From Rhodocyclales bacterium (GTDB taxonomy: Bacteria > Pseudomonadota > Gammaproteobacteria > Burkholderiales > Rhodocyclaceae), in contig JAIOPW010000067.1 of NCBI GenBank assembly GCA_021413665.1, positions 1 through 5,565 on the forward strand: 5,565 bases of DNA, read 5' to 3'. The notes below the pieces were generated by a model. That model did no database searches. It saw only the letters and a program-made list of their open reading frames with translations, and was not told the origin of the DNA. The position numbers and the translations under genes are program-made. Positions within the stretch are counted from its first letter, which is position 1. Each line of letters begins with the position of its first letter. This document shows, piece after piece, positions 1-5,565 of the stretch.

Positions 1-1446
1 TTCGATCACCAGGCGCGCCGATTCGAGCCGCGGCGGAGCCTGCTCGGAAATCGAGGGCGGCGTTTGCAGCAGCAACTGCCTGTTGCGGTAGTAGTTGGAA
101 ATGTGCGAGAACAGGTCGACCGCCGGTTCGGGAGTGCGGAACGTGGGAATGCCTGCGCCCTTGAACAGCTTGCGCGCTTCGCTCACCTGATCCTCGCCCA
201 TCCAGCAGGTCACCAGGGGCTTGTCGCTTTGCCGTGCGATCTCGATTACGGTACGTGCGGCCTGGGTCGGGTCGGTCATCGCCTGCGGCGTGAGGATGGC
301 CAGCACGCCATCCACGTGGTCATCGTCGATGCAGGCCTGCAGCGCGGCGCCATAGCGCGCCGGATCGGCGTCGCCGAGGATGTCGATCGGATTGGATTTT
401 GACCAGGTGGCGGGAAGGATCTCGTTGAGGCGGGTGATGGTGGCCGGGTCGAGCTGGGCCAGCGGAATGCCGATGTCCGCGGCGTGGTCGGCCGCCATGA
501 CGCCGGGGCCGCCGCCATTGGTGATGATCGCCAGGCGTTTGCCGCGCGGCCGGAAATGCGAGAACAGGGCGGACGCCGCGGCATACATCTGGCCGACGTT
601 GGCCAGGCGCACGACACCGGCGCGACGCAGCGCGGCATCGAATACGTCGTCGGCGCCCACCAGCGCGCCGGTATGCGAGAGCACGGCCTTCTCGCCCGCC
701 GGATGCTTGCCCACCTTGATCAGCAGCACCGGTTTGCAGCGTGCCGCGGCGCGCAAGGCGCTCATGAAGCGGCGCGCATTCTTGATACCTTCGATGTAGA
801 GGAAGATGTTCTCGGTACGGGGATCGGAGACCATGTAGTCGAGCACTTCGCCGAAGTCGATGTCGCTTTCGGAACCCAGCGAAACGACATTGGAGAAGCC
901 GACCTTGTTGGGCAGCGCCCAGTCGAGGATCGCGGTGCACAGCGCGCCGGATTGGGAAATGAGGCCGATGGTGCCGGCGTTGGCGCTGCCGTGGGCAAAA
1001 GTCAGGTTGAGCTGGCTGCCGGGACGCATGATGCCGAGGCAGTTGGGACCGATCAGGCGCATACCGTGGCGACGGGCATTTTCCAGCGCGGCGCGTTCCA
1101 GCGCGGCGCCGCGCGGCCCGGCCTCGGCAAAGCCGCCGGAAATGATGATGGCGTTCTTGCAGCCGGCGCGACCGCAGGCGTCGATGATCTCGGGAACCGT
1201 TGCGGCCTTGGTGCAGATCACGGCGATGTCGAGTCGCTGCGGAATGGTGTCAACCGAGGGGTAGCTTTGCTGGCCGAACACGGTCTCGTGTTTCGGATTG
1301 ACGAAGAACAGCTTGCCCTTGTAGCCCGAGTCGAGCATGTTGCGGACCAGGGTGACGCCGATCGAGTTGGGTGTTTCGGAGGCGCCGACGATGGCGATCG
1401 AGTTCGGTTCGAATAGCGTGTGCAGGTAGTGTTGCTCGTTATGCAT
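1..1446 (-). CDS. NDP-forming acyl-CoA synthetase / Pat-type protein, N-terminal part (C-terminus off the left edge)
   Basis: The first 482 residues are present and the frame is open to the window edge. Domains in order: a CoA-binding Rossmann domain (about residues 9-140, with NSIAIVGAS at 15-23 and LIGPNCLG near 130-137), a succinyl-CoA-ligase-like domain (about 150-290, with SQSGAL near 163), and a third ligase domain starting near 300 with TNGGGPGVMAADHA. SHTGAL carries His258, which matches the phosphohistidine of ADP-forming acetyl-CoA synthetase alpha subunits. These enzymes interconvert acyl-CoA plus ADP and Pi with acid, CoA and ATP. In proteobacteria the same architecture, followed by ATP-grasp and a GNAT domain, forms Pat-type protein acetyltransferases of about 900 residues. 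The last visible residues (ESARLVIE) resemble the entry into an ATP-grasp domain, so a long fused protein is likely, but whether a GNAT domain follows cannot be seen. The start ATG at 1446 has GGAG seven bases upstream (1454-1457). Probably cytosolic. Confidence 0.9.
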   Translation of the reverse strand, partial: MHNEQHYLHTLFEPNSIAIVGASETPNSIGVTLVRNMLDSGYKGKLFFVNPKHETVFGQQSYPSVDTIPQRLDIAVICTKAATVPEIIDACGRAGCKNAIIISGGFAEAGPRGAALERAALENARRHGMRLIGPNCLGIMRPGSQLNLTFAHGSANAGTIGLISQSGALCTAILDWALPNKVGFSNVVSLGSESDIDFGEVLDYMVSDPRTENIFLYIEGIKNARRFMSALRAAARCKPVLLIKVGKHPAGEKAVLSHTGALVGADDVFDAALRRAGVVRLANVGQMYAAASALFSHFRPRGKRLAIITNGGGPGVMAADHAADIGIPLAQLDPATITRLNEILPATWSKSNPIDILGDADPARYGAALQACIDDDHVDGVLAILTPQAMTDPTQAARTVIEIARQSDKPLVTCWMGEDQVSEARKLFKGAGIPTFRTPEPAVDLFSHISNYYRNRQLLLQTPPSISEQAPPRLESARLVIE

Positions 1447-1506
1447 GGCGGCGCTCCGCAGCGTCTTTGGGGCGAGTGATCGGAAGGTTGGTGCAGCGCA
1501 GCAAAA

Positions 1507-1535
1507 AGCATAGCACCTGCGGCCGCTCCTGCCTA
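1507..1535 (-). promoter_or_regulatory. candidate sigma-70 promoter of the acyl-CoA synthetase-like gene
   Basis: On the minus strand TATGCT (1512-1507) is preceded by TG plus one base, giving an extended -10. Seventeen bases further upstream lies TAGGCA (1535-1530), four of six matches to TTGACA, which overlaps the stop codon of the cyclase gene. Transcription would begin near position 1500 and leave a leader of about 55 bases before the start at 1446. This is the only promoter-like match I found in the 86-base gap between the two minus-strand genes. Read-through from the cyclase gene remains possible because no clear terminator separates them. Confidence 0.35.
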
Positions 1536-2885
1536 GCGGAGTATTTGCGTCCTGCCGGAATTCTGGCGTCTGCCGTGCAGGAAATGACCGTAATGGCGAT
1601 CCGCGCTGAGGATGTGGTTGATCAGCCAGTCGGTCAGCAAGCGCTTGACGCGAAAGGCCAGATAGACGCGATTCTCTTCACCGCGTTCGATTTCGCGACG
1701 CAACTCGCCAAAGTACTCGAAAAAGCGCTGGTGCTGACGTATGTGCAGGTCGAGAAAGGGGTATTCGTCCTGTTCCATCAGTTGCTCTTCAATCGTGAAA
1801 TCGTGGGCCGCGGCGAACTGGATTTGCGCCAGAAGGGGCGGCGTGAGTTCCCAGGCGCCGACGTTGACCGCGCGCGCCAGCCCATTCATGTCGATCAGCA
1901 GGTTCTGGTGCGCCGTGTCCACCTCGGACTGGCCAAAGGAATACTCGTTGCGCCAGCTTGCGGACAGTTCGGCCTTCTGGTTGCCCAGATCGCGGAAAGG
2001 GGCGTCGCAGCGTTCGAGATAGACCCGGGCGGCATCGTCGTCCGGAGCGCTGGCCAGATAGTCGCCGAGCCGTTCCTGGGCGATGGGAATGTCATCGAGG
2101 TGGAAGTAGGCCAAGGCCTGCTCGAAGACCTTCAGGCCCTGGGTCTTGGCCTCCCGCAAGGGGGCGGGGTCGCCGTTGAAGACCTCATACACCGATTGGG
2201 AGTCCTGCTTGCCGCGCACATGCGTTCGATCGAGAAAGCGGATCGACCAGAGGTTCGGCTGGTCGAGGCAGTAGAGCGTGTATTCGCTGATCAGGATCGA
2301 AACCCGGTACTCCTTGGTCAGGCGTTCCAGTCGGGCGGCGAGGTTGACCGCGTCGCCGATCACCGTGCCGTCCATCCTCGCCGCGCCGCCGACGGTGCCG
2401 AGGATCACGATCCCGGTGTTGATGCCGATGCCGATCTTGATCGGACGATAGCCGGCGCGCCGGCGCCCCTCGTTGTATTCCTCCAGCTGCTTCAGCATCG
2501 CCTGGCTGCAACGCAAAGCGGCATCCGGCGAATCGGGAAACAGCGCCATGATGGCGTCGCCGATGTACTTGTCGATGAAGCCACCGTGGGCCGCGATCAC
2601 CGGCTCCATGTGTACCAGGTAGGAGTTGAGGAAGTTGAAGTTTTCCTGCGGGCTCATCGATTCCGACAGCGAGGTGAAGTCGCGGATGTCGGCGAACAGG
2701 ATGGTCATCTTGCGTTCGACCTGTTGCCCGAGTTCAACCTTGCGGATGTCTTCGATGCCGAGCAGGTTGAGGAACTCGCGCGGCACGAATCGTCCATAGG
2801 CATCGGTTGTCGTGCTCAGTCGCTCGCGCAGGGCGTCGTTGTTGTCGGTGGCGTCGCCGGCGGGTGTGCTCGGTGGTGCGGGCAT
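1533..2885 (-). CDS. adenylate cyclase (class III) with TPR-like linker and C-terminal bacteriohemerythrin domain
   Basis: Numbering is from the ATG at 2885 (450 residues). After a low-complexity N-terminus comes GRFVPREFLNLLG (31-43), typical of cyanobacterial-type cyclases, then a complete class III catalytic domain: metal-binding Asp66 (FADIRDFT) and Asp110 (YIGDAIMALF), transition-state Asn181 and Arg185 (NLAAR), and the purine-specifying pair Lys106 and Thr174, a Lys/Thr combination known from adenylate cyclases such as CyaC, so cAMP is the predicted product. Residues about 245-295 form one TPR-like unit. A bacteriohemerythrin domain follows (Trp311, His326, HIRQH at 381-385, HILSAD at 424-429), which would hold a di-iron site responding to O2, NO or redox state. 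The helix-B ligand spacing is unusual (see findings). No transmembrane segment or signal peptide, so cytosolic. An upstream in-frame ATG at 2945 would add 20 residues and overlap the divergent gene. I prefer 2885 because a candidate promoter lies between them, but neither start has a clear Shine-Dalgarno sequence. Confidence 0.9.
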   Translation of the reverse strand: MPAPPSTPAGDATDNNDALRERLSTTTDAYGRFVPREFLNLLGIEDIRKVELGQQVERKMTILFADIRDFTSLSESMSPQENFNFLNSYLVHMEPVIAAHGGFIDKYIGDAIMALFPDSPDAALRCSQAMLKQLEEYNEGRRRAGYRPIKIGIGINTGIVILGTVGGAARMDGTVIGDAVNLAARLERLTKEYRVSILISEYTLYCLDQPNLWSIRFLDRTHVRGKQDSQSVYEVFNGDPAPLREAKTQGLKVFEQALAYFHLDDIPIAQERLGDYLASAPDDDAARVYLERCDAPFRDLGNQKAELSASWRNEYSFGQSEVDTAHQNLLIDMNGLARAVNVGAWELTPPLLAQIQFAAAHDFTIEEQLMEQDEYPFLDLHIRQHQRFFEYFGELRREIERGEENRVYLAFRVKRLLTDWLINHILSADRHYGHFLHGRRQNSGRTQILR

Positions 2886-2922
2886 GGAGATTCGGCTCAA
2901 CGTTTGGCGTGTGCCGTGATTT

Positions 2923-2926
2923 GGAG
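2923..2926 (+). promoter_or_regulatory. ribosome binding site deciding the methyltransferase start
   Basis: GGAG lies five bases before the ATG at 2932, within TTGGAGTCAAAATG. Later in-frame ATGs at 2944 and 2956 have no comparable purine-rich element, so this site favours the longest form. Confidence 0.55.
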
Positions 2927-2931
2927 TCAAA

Positions 2932-2960
2932 ATGATACCCGACATGACCGCACATATGAA
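2932..2960 (-). promoter_or_regulatory. candidate sigma-70 promoter of the cyclase-hemerythrin gene
   Basis: On the minus strand TTCATA (2960-2955, four of six to TTGACA) and TATCAT (2937-2932, five of six to TATAAT) are separated by exactly 17 bases. Transcription would start near 2925, giving a leader of about 40 bases to the ATG at 2885 and excluding the alternative start at 2945. The element lies inside the first codons of the divergent methyltransferase gene. No experimental support; the -35 match is only moderate. Confidence 0.35.
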
Positions 2961-3486
2961 CGAAAGGCCTTCGCCCTGGGTTGAACGCTTCCTGCCGCTG
3001 ATTACGGCGGGCGGCTCGGTGCTGGATCTTGCCTGCGGGAATGGAAGGCATTCGCTGCTGATGGCGGAGCGCGGCTACCGGGTGGACGCGGTCGATCGCG
3101 ACGCCGAAGCCGTAGCCGGAATCTCGGCCAGGGCGCCCGGCATCACGGGGCGGACCGCCGATCTCGAAAGCGGTCCCTGGCCGTATCACGGTAGCGCGTT
3201 CGACGGCATTGTCGTCACCAACTATCTCTATCGGCCGCTGTTGCCCATGCTGCTCAATGCGCTGGAGGTGAATGGCGTGCTGATCTACGAAACCTTCATG
3301 GTCGGCAACGAGCGCTTCGGCAAACCATCCAATCCGGCCTTCCTCTTGCGCCAGGGCGAGCTGCTGGACGTGGTGAGGCGGCGGCTTACCGTGGTGGCCT
3401 TCGAACAGGGCGAGGTCGACCTGCCACGACCGGCGATGGTGCAGCGTTTGTGCGCGACGCGCCGCCTGGGGTCGCGCCTGCCCTGA
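2932..3486 (+). CDS. class I SAM-dependent methyltransferase, substrate unknown
   Basis: The protein has 184 residues and a minimal Rossmann methyltransferase fold. Motif I is VLDLACGNGRH (30-40), the S-adenosylmethionine-binding glycine loop. An acidic residue ends strand 2 (Asp55 in VDAVDRD) and could bind the ribose hydroxyls. ADLE (76-79) is the usual position of the adenine-contacting acidic residue, and FDGIVVTNYLY (90-100) is the motif IV region. It resembles small Methyltransf_25/TehB-like proteins, but nothing identifies the methyl acceptor. There is no signal peptide or membrane segment. The start at 2932 is chosen over in-frame ATGs at 2944 and 2956 because GGAG (2923-2926) sits five bases upstream. 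It is divergent from the cyclase gene and is followed, after 96 bases, by the kinase gene in the same direction. The kinase has its own candidate promoter, so operon membership is doubtful. Confidence 0.85.
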   Translation: MIPDMTAHMNERPSPWVERFLPLITAGGSVLDLACGNGRHSLLMAERGYRVDAVDRDAEAVAGISARAPGITGRTADLESGPWPYHGSAFDGIVVTNYLYRPLLPMLLNALEVNGVLIYETFMVGNERFGKPSNPAFLLRQGELLDVVRRRLTVVAFEQGEVDLPRPAMVQRLCATRRLGSRLP

Positions 3487-3507
3487 CGTCGCCCGTCTTC
3501 GCCGGCG

Positions 3508-3537
3508 ACCGTTCACGCCCTGTTTTCCACAGCCGGT
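3508..3537 (+). promoter_or_regulatory. candidate LytTR-regulator operator (imperfect direct repeat)
   Basis: ACCGTTCAC (3508-3516) fits eight of nine positions of the LytTR consensus [TA][AC][CA]GTTN[AG][TG] and shares ACCGTTC with the core bound by Pseudomonas AlgR. After a 12-base spacer comes ACAGCCGGT (3529-3537), a weaker copy matching all positions except the two T residues of GTT. The 21-base period places both half-sites on the same helical face, as LytTR dimers require. The repeat lies 46-75 bases upstream of the kinase start, next to its own LytTR regulator operon, so autoregulation is the natural reading. This is inference from pattern only. Confidence 0.35.
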
Positions 3538-3567
3538 CGCAAGTCCGCTGTTGAAGTGCGGGTGGCG

Positions 3568-3576
3568 TGGAATAAT
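3568..3576 (+). promoter_or_regulatory. candidate extended -10 promoter giving a leaderless kinase mRNA
   Basis: TGGAATAAT contains the extended TG motif and AATAAT, five of six to TATAAT. The hexamer ends at 3576, so transcription should begin about seven bases later, at or beside the A of the ATG at 3583. The six bases between are all C. No good -35 lies at 17 bases; TTGAAG at 3551-3556 is too close. This fits a promoter that relies on the extended -10 or on an activator bound at the upstream repeat. Confidence 0.45.
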
Positions 3577-3582
3577 CCCCCC

Positions 3583-4590
3583 ATGTACTCGACCCTGCAT
3601 CGTTTGCTGGCCACGCTGGCCGGCAATACCCTTATCGCGGTGTTTCTCACGCTGCTCGGCGTCGGGGGTGGCTGGACGGTCAATATGATCGTCTCGCAGT
3701 GCATCGGGCTGTCGATTCTTGGCGCCTGCACCCTGGCCGGCCGGATGGTGGCCGAAGGGCCACGCCGCGTCGTGGCCGTCATTGGGGCGGCGCCGGTCGG
3801 CGTCGCGACTGGCTTGTTGCTTGGCGTCAGTCTGAGCGGCGTGGGCTGGGACGAATGGCCGGCCGTCGCCTGGCAGGCGGTCACCATCGGCACGACGCTG
3901 GGCGTCATGGGCAGCGGCTTTTTCTATCTGCGGGAACGCAACCTGGCGCTGGCGGCGGAAGTGCAGCGACGCGAGAACCGTCGATTGGAAGCGGAGAAAC
4001 AGAGCCTTGCGGCGCAATTGCGCATGCTCCAGGCGCAGATCGAGCCGCACTTCCTGTTCAATTCGCTGGCCAACGTCGCGGCGCTGATCGAGGCCGATCC
4101 GAAGCTCGCCGGCCGCCTGCTGGATGCCTTGATCCGCTACCTGCGTTCCAGTCTTGTCCGTACCCGCGAGGAGGGCGGTACGCTGGGGGACGAGGTGGCC
4201 CTGCTTGCGGCCTACCTGGATGTGCTGAAGATCCGCATGGGCGAGCGCCTCGCCTATTCCTTCGACATCCCTGCGGAATTGCTGGCGACGGCCCTCCCGC
4301 CCATGCTGCTGCAACCTCTGGTCGAAAACGCGGTCCGGCACGGCCTGGAGCCGAAGGTCGCGGGCGGGCATGTCGCCGTCGCGGCGCTGCGGCAGGGCGA
4401 CGGCCTGTGGATTCGGGTGACGGACGACGGCCTGGGCTTTGCCCAAAACCCCGGGGAAGGCATCGGCCTGGCCAATATCCGGGCACGCCTTGCCGCACTC
4501 TACGGTCCGGCGGCGCGGCTTGAATTGAGTTCGGAAGTCGGCGCTGGCGTGACGGCGACAATGAGCCTGCCGATCGGGGCCGCGCCATGA
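3583..4590 (+). CDS. LytS/AlgZ-family membrane sensor histidine kinase
   Basis: Numbering is from the ATG at 3583 (335 residues). The N-terminal third has four hydrophobic segments, roughly at 14-30, 36-53, 62-84 and 96-116, with no sizeable extracytoplasmic loop, so the signal is probably sensed in or near the membrane. A charged heptad-like helix (about 118-152) leads to the His_kinase domain (PF06580 type), where QIEPHFLFNSLANV carries the predicted phosphoacceptor His156. The HATPase domain has the N box (LVENAVRHG, Asn249), the G1 box (DDGLGF, 281-286) and the G2 box (GIGLANIRARL, from 293), so it looks catalytically complete. It should phosphorylate the regulator encoded next, whose start overlaps its stop by ATGA. 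An in-frame GTG at 3556 would add nine residues, but neither start has a Shine-Dalgarno sequence and the promoter position favours the ATG at 3583. The stimulus is unknown. AlgZ/FimS is the nearest named relative I recognise, but I do not claim orthology. Confidence 0.92.
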   Translation: MYSTLHRLLATLAGNTLIAVFLTLLGVGGGWTVNMIVSQCIGLSILGACTLAGRMVAEGPRRVVAVIGAAPVGVATGLLLGVSLSGVGWDEWPAVAWQAVTIGTTLGVMGSGFFYLRERNLALAAEVQRRENRRLEAEKQSLAAQLRMLQAQIEPHFLFNSLANVAALIEADPKLAGRLLDALIRYLRSSLVRTREEGGTLGDEVALLAAYLDVLKIRMGERLAYSFDIPAELLATALPPMLLQPLVENAVRHGLEPKVAGGHVAVAALRQGDGLWIRVTDDGLGFAQNPGEGIGLANIRARLAALYGPAARLELSSEVGAGVTATMSLPIGAAP

Positions 4591-5345
4591 AGGCGATCAT
4601 CGCCGACGACGAGCCGCTGCTGGCAAAGCACCTGCAGGCGCGGCTGACGGCCGCGTGGCCGCAACTCGAAATCGCCGGCCTTGCCGCCAATGGCATCCAG
4701 GCGCGGGAGATGATCGAGGAACTGCGGCCGGACCTTGCCTTTCTCGACATACGCATGCCCGGTTTGACGGGGCTCGACGTGGTGCGGGCGCTGTCGGCGG
4801 AGGCCCGCCGCCATTGCCGCGTGGTCTTCGTCACGGCCTATGACGAATTTGCGGTGCAGGCCTTCGAGCGGGAAGCGGTGGATTACCTGCTCAAGCCGGT
4901 GACCGATGACCGGCTGCGGGCCGCGGTCGCTCGTTTGCGGCGCGTGATGGAGCTGCCGGCAACGGCGGATTCCGCGGATATCCTGCAGCGATTGCAGGCG
5001 CTGCTGCCGAAAGCCGTCGAGCACCTGCGCTGGGTGCGCGCATCGGTGGGCAACGACGTGCGGCTGGTTGCGGTCGATGAAGTCTGCTACTTCCAGGCCA
5101 CCGACAAATACACGGCGGTGTTTACCCGCGACGCGGAACTGCTGATTCGCACCTCGATCAAGGAACTGGTCGAGCAGCTCGATCCGGCCCATTTCTGGCA
5201 GGTGCATCGCGGCACGCTGGTGAATGCGCGACAGATCGTTTCGGCACGCCATGACGCGCTCGGGCGCGTCAGCCTGAAACTGCGCGACCGGCCCGAGACC
5301 TTGGCGGTGAGCCGCGGCTACGCGCAGATCTTCAGGCAGATGTAG
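4587..5345 (+). CDS. LytTR-family response regulator (AlgR/LytR type)
   Basis: The protein has 252 residues, usual for this family. The receiver domain (about 1-120) has the acidic pocket Asp7-Asp8, phosphoacceptor Asp54 (FLDIRMPG), Thr83 (FVTAYDEFA), Tyr100 and Lys103 (DYLLKPV). After a short linker comes a LytTR DNA-binding domain (about 147-250), recognisable from VDEVCYFQATDKYT, IRTSIKELVEQL, FWQVHRGTLVN and AVSRGYAQIF. LytTR domains bind imperfect direct repeats and usually activate transcription when the receiver is phosphorylated. The start overlaps the kinase stop as ATGA (4587-4590), with CGGGG seven bases upstream, so the two genes are translationally coupled. A repeat resembling a LytTR site lies upstream of the kinase at 3508-3537. 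The 3' end overlaps the convergent mnmH gene by 14 bases. Target genes elsewhere cannot be inferred. Confidence 0.95.
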   Translation: MKAIIADDEPLLAKHLQARLTAAWPQLEIAGLAANGIQAREMIEELRPDLAFLDIRMPGLTGLDVVRALSAEARRHCRVVFVTAYDEFAVQAFEREAVDYLLKPVTDDRLRAAVARLRRVMELPATADSADILQRLQALLPKAVEHLRWVRASVGNDVRLVAVDEVCYFQATDKYTAVFTRDAELLIRTSIKELVEQLDPAHFWQVHRGTLVNARQIVSARHDALGRVSLKLRDRPETLAVSRGYAQIFRQM

Positions 5346-5565
5346 CGAGTATTTCCGCCGCCAATTGGCCGACCGCAGCCGGGTCGAGCCGATCCGTGGC
5401 ATAGCGGGTGGCGGCGTCGAAGGAGTTGTAGTTGGAGGTTTGCGAACGCTGGTAGAGCGGATCGTAATGCTGCGTCAGCAGTTCTTCCACCAGATTCGGG
5501 AAGTCACGTGTCGCTATCATCGCGCTCCAGCGCGCCAGCGTCTCGTTGCTTTGCAGGCCCTTGAG
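5332..5565 (-). CDS. mnmH: tRNA 2-selenouridine synthase MnmH (SelU), C-terminal end only
   Basis: The reading frame enters from the right edge and supplies the last 77 residues, ending at a TGA at 5332-5334. LVEELLTQHYDPLYQRS matches the C-terminal signature of MnmH, which in E. coli reads LVPLLEEYYDPMYRY. The upstream LKGLQSNETLARW also fits the helical C-terminal region of betaproteobacterial MnmH. The enzyme converts 2-thiouridine to 2-selenouridine at the tRNA wobble position using selenophosphate, through a geranylated intermediate. Its rhodanese and P-loop domains lie outside the window, so no catalytic residue can be checked. It is convergent with the LytTR regulator gene and overlaps its end by 14 bases. 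An internal ATG at 5520 is not the start, because the homologous sequence continues upstream of it. The identification rests on a short segment. Confidence 0.7.
   Translation of the reverse strand, partial: LKGLQSNETLARWSAMIATRDFPNLVEELLTQHYDPLYQRSQTSNYNSFDAATRYATDRLDPAAVGQLAAEILATSA

Noticed and set aside
484..1416. Plus-strand open frame of 310 codons opposite the acyl-CoA synthetase gene
   Set aside because: The minus strand here encodes a clear CoA-binding/ligase protein, and the plus-strand product has no family resemblance.
1490..1517. GGTGC/GCACC inverted repeat enclosing a run of five A, considered as a terminator for the cyclase gene
   Set aside because: The stem is only five base pairs with an 18-base loop, and the T-run on the coding strand is inside the loop rather than after the stem.
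1371..2984. Long plus-strand open frame of 537 codons opposite the cyclase gene
   Set aside because: It is antisense to a protein with full catalytic motifs, its translation shows no recognisable domain, and long antisense frames are expected in GC-rich genes.
3488..3509. Inverted repeat GTCGCC/GGCGAC just after the methyltransferase stop, considered as a terminator
   Set aside because: The stem is only six base pairs with a ten-base loop and no following T-run, which is insufficient for an intrinsic terminator in GC-rich DNA.
3523..3531. TTTTCCACA, one mismatch from the DnaA box TTATCCACA
   Set aside because: It is a single imperfect copy with no cluster, AT-rich element or dnaA/dnaN neighbour, so there is no case for an origin. 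It also falls mostly in the spacer of the better-supported LytTR repeat.
3505..3540. Inverted repeat GCGACCG/CGGTCGC with a 22-base loop
   Set aside because: Seven-base arms at this distance are easily expected by chance in GC-rich sequence; no family of sites supports it.
2734..4446. Minus-strand open frame of 570 codons across the methyltransferase and kinase genes
   Set aside because: It crosses three well-supported genes. The translation is Arg/Gln/His-rich without any domain, typical of antisense reading of GC-rich DNA.
4500..5402. Minus-strand open frame of 300 codons opposite the response regulator
   Set aside because: It is a shadow of the regulator gene, whose receiver and LytTR motifs are complete. 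The end of mnmH uses a different minus-strand frame.

Overview
The window is GC-rich, densely coding chromosome with short intergenic gaps. Gene content and protein style (AlgZ/AlgR-like LytS/LytTR pair, bacteriohemerythrin domain, MnmH, Pat/ACD-type acyl-CoA synthetase) suggest a betaproteobacterium, possibly of the Rhodocyclaceae/Azonexaceae type. That placement is an inference from protein resemblance, not from a marker gene. I see no mobile element, CRISPR array, rRNA or tRNA.

Layout from left to right. (1) Positions 1-1446, minus strand: the N-terminal 482 residues of an NDP-forming acyl-CoA synthetase/Pat-type protein, which runs off the left edge. (2) Positions 1533-2885 (or to 2945), minus strand: a class III nucleotide cyclase, predicted to make cAMP, followed by a TPR-like linker and a C-terminal bacteriohemerythrin di-iron domain. 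(3) Positions 2932-3486, plus strand, divergent from the cyclase: a small class I SAM-dependent methyltransferase. (4) Positions 3583-4590 and 4587-5345, plus strand, overlapping by ATGA: a LytS/AlgZ-type membrane histidine kinase and its LytTR response regulator. (5) Positions 5332-5565, minus strand, convergent: the C-terminal end of tRNA 2-selenouridine synthase MnmH.

The two regulatory units are the most interesting part. The cyclase-hemerythrin protein looks like a one-component device in which an O2-, NO- or redox-responsive di-iron domain would control cAMP production. Its hemerythrin ligand pattern is not canonical. The kinase/regulator pair is a classical two-component operon. Its kinase appears to be translated from a leaderless transcript, and an imperfect direct repeat resembling the LytTR consensus lies just upstream, which suggests autoregulation. 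Nothing in the sequence directly links the synthetase, methyltransferase or MnmH to these systems.

No intergenic stretch exceeds 100 bases. The gaps at 1447-1532 and 3487-3582 hold candidate promoters and the candidate operator. No convincing intrinsic terminator was found.
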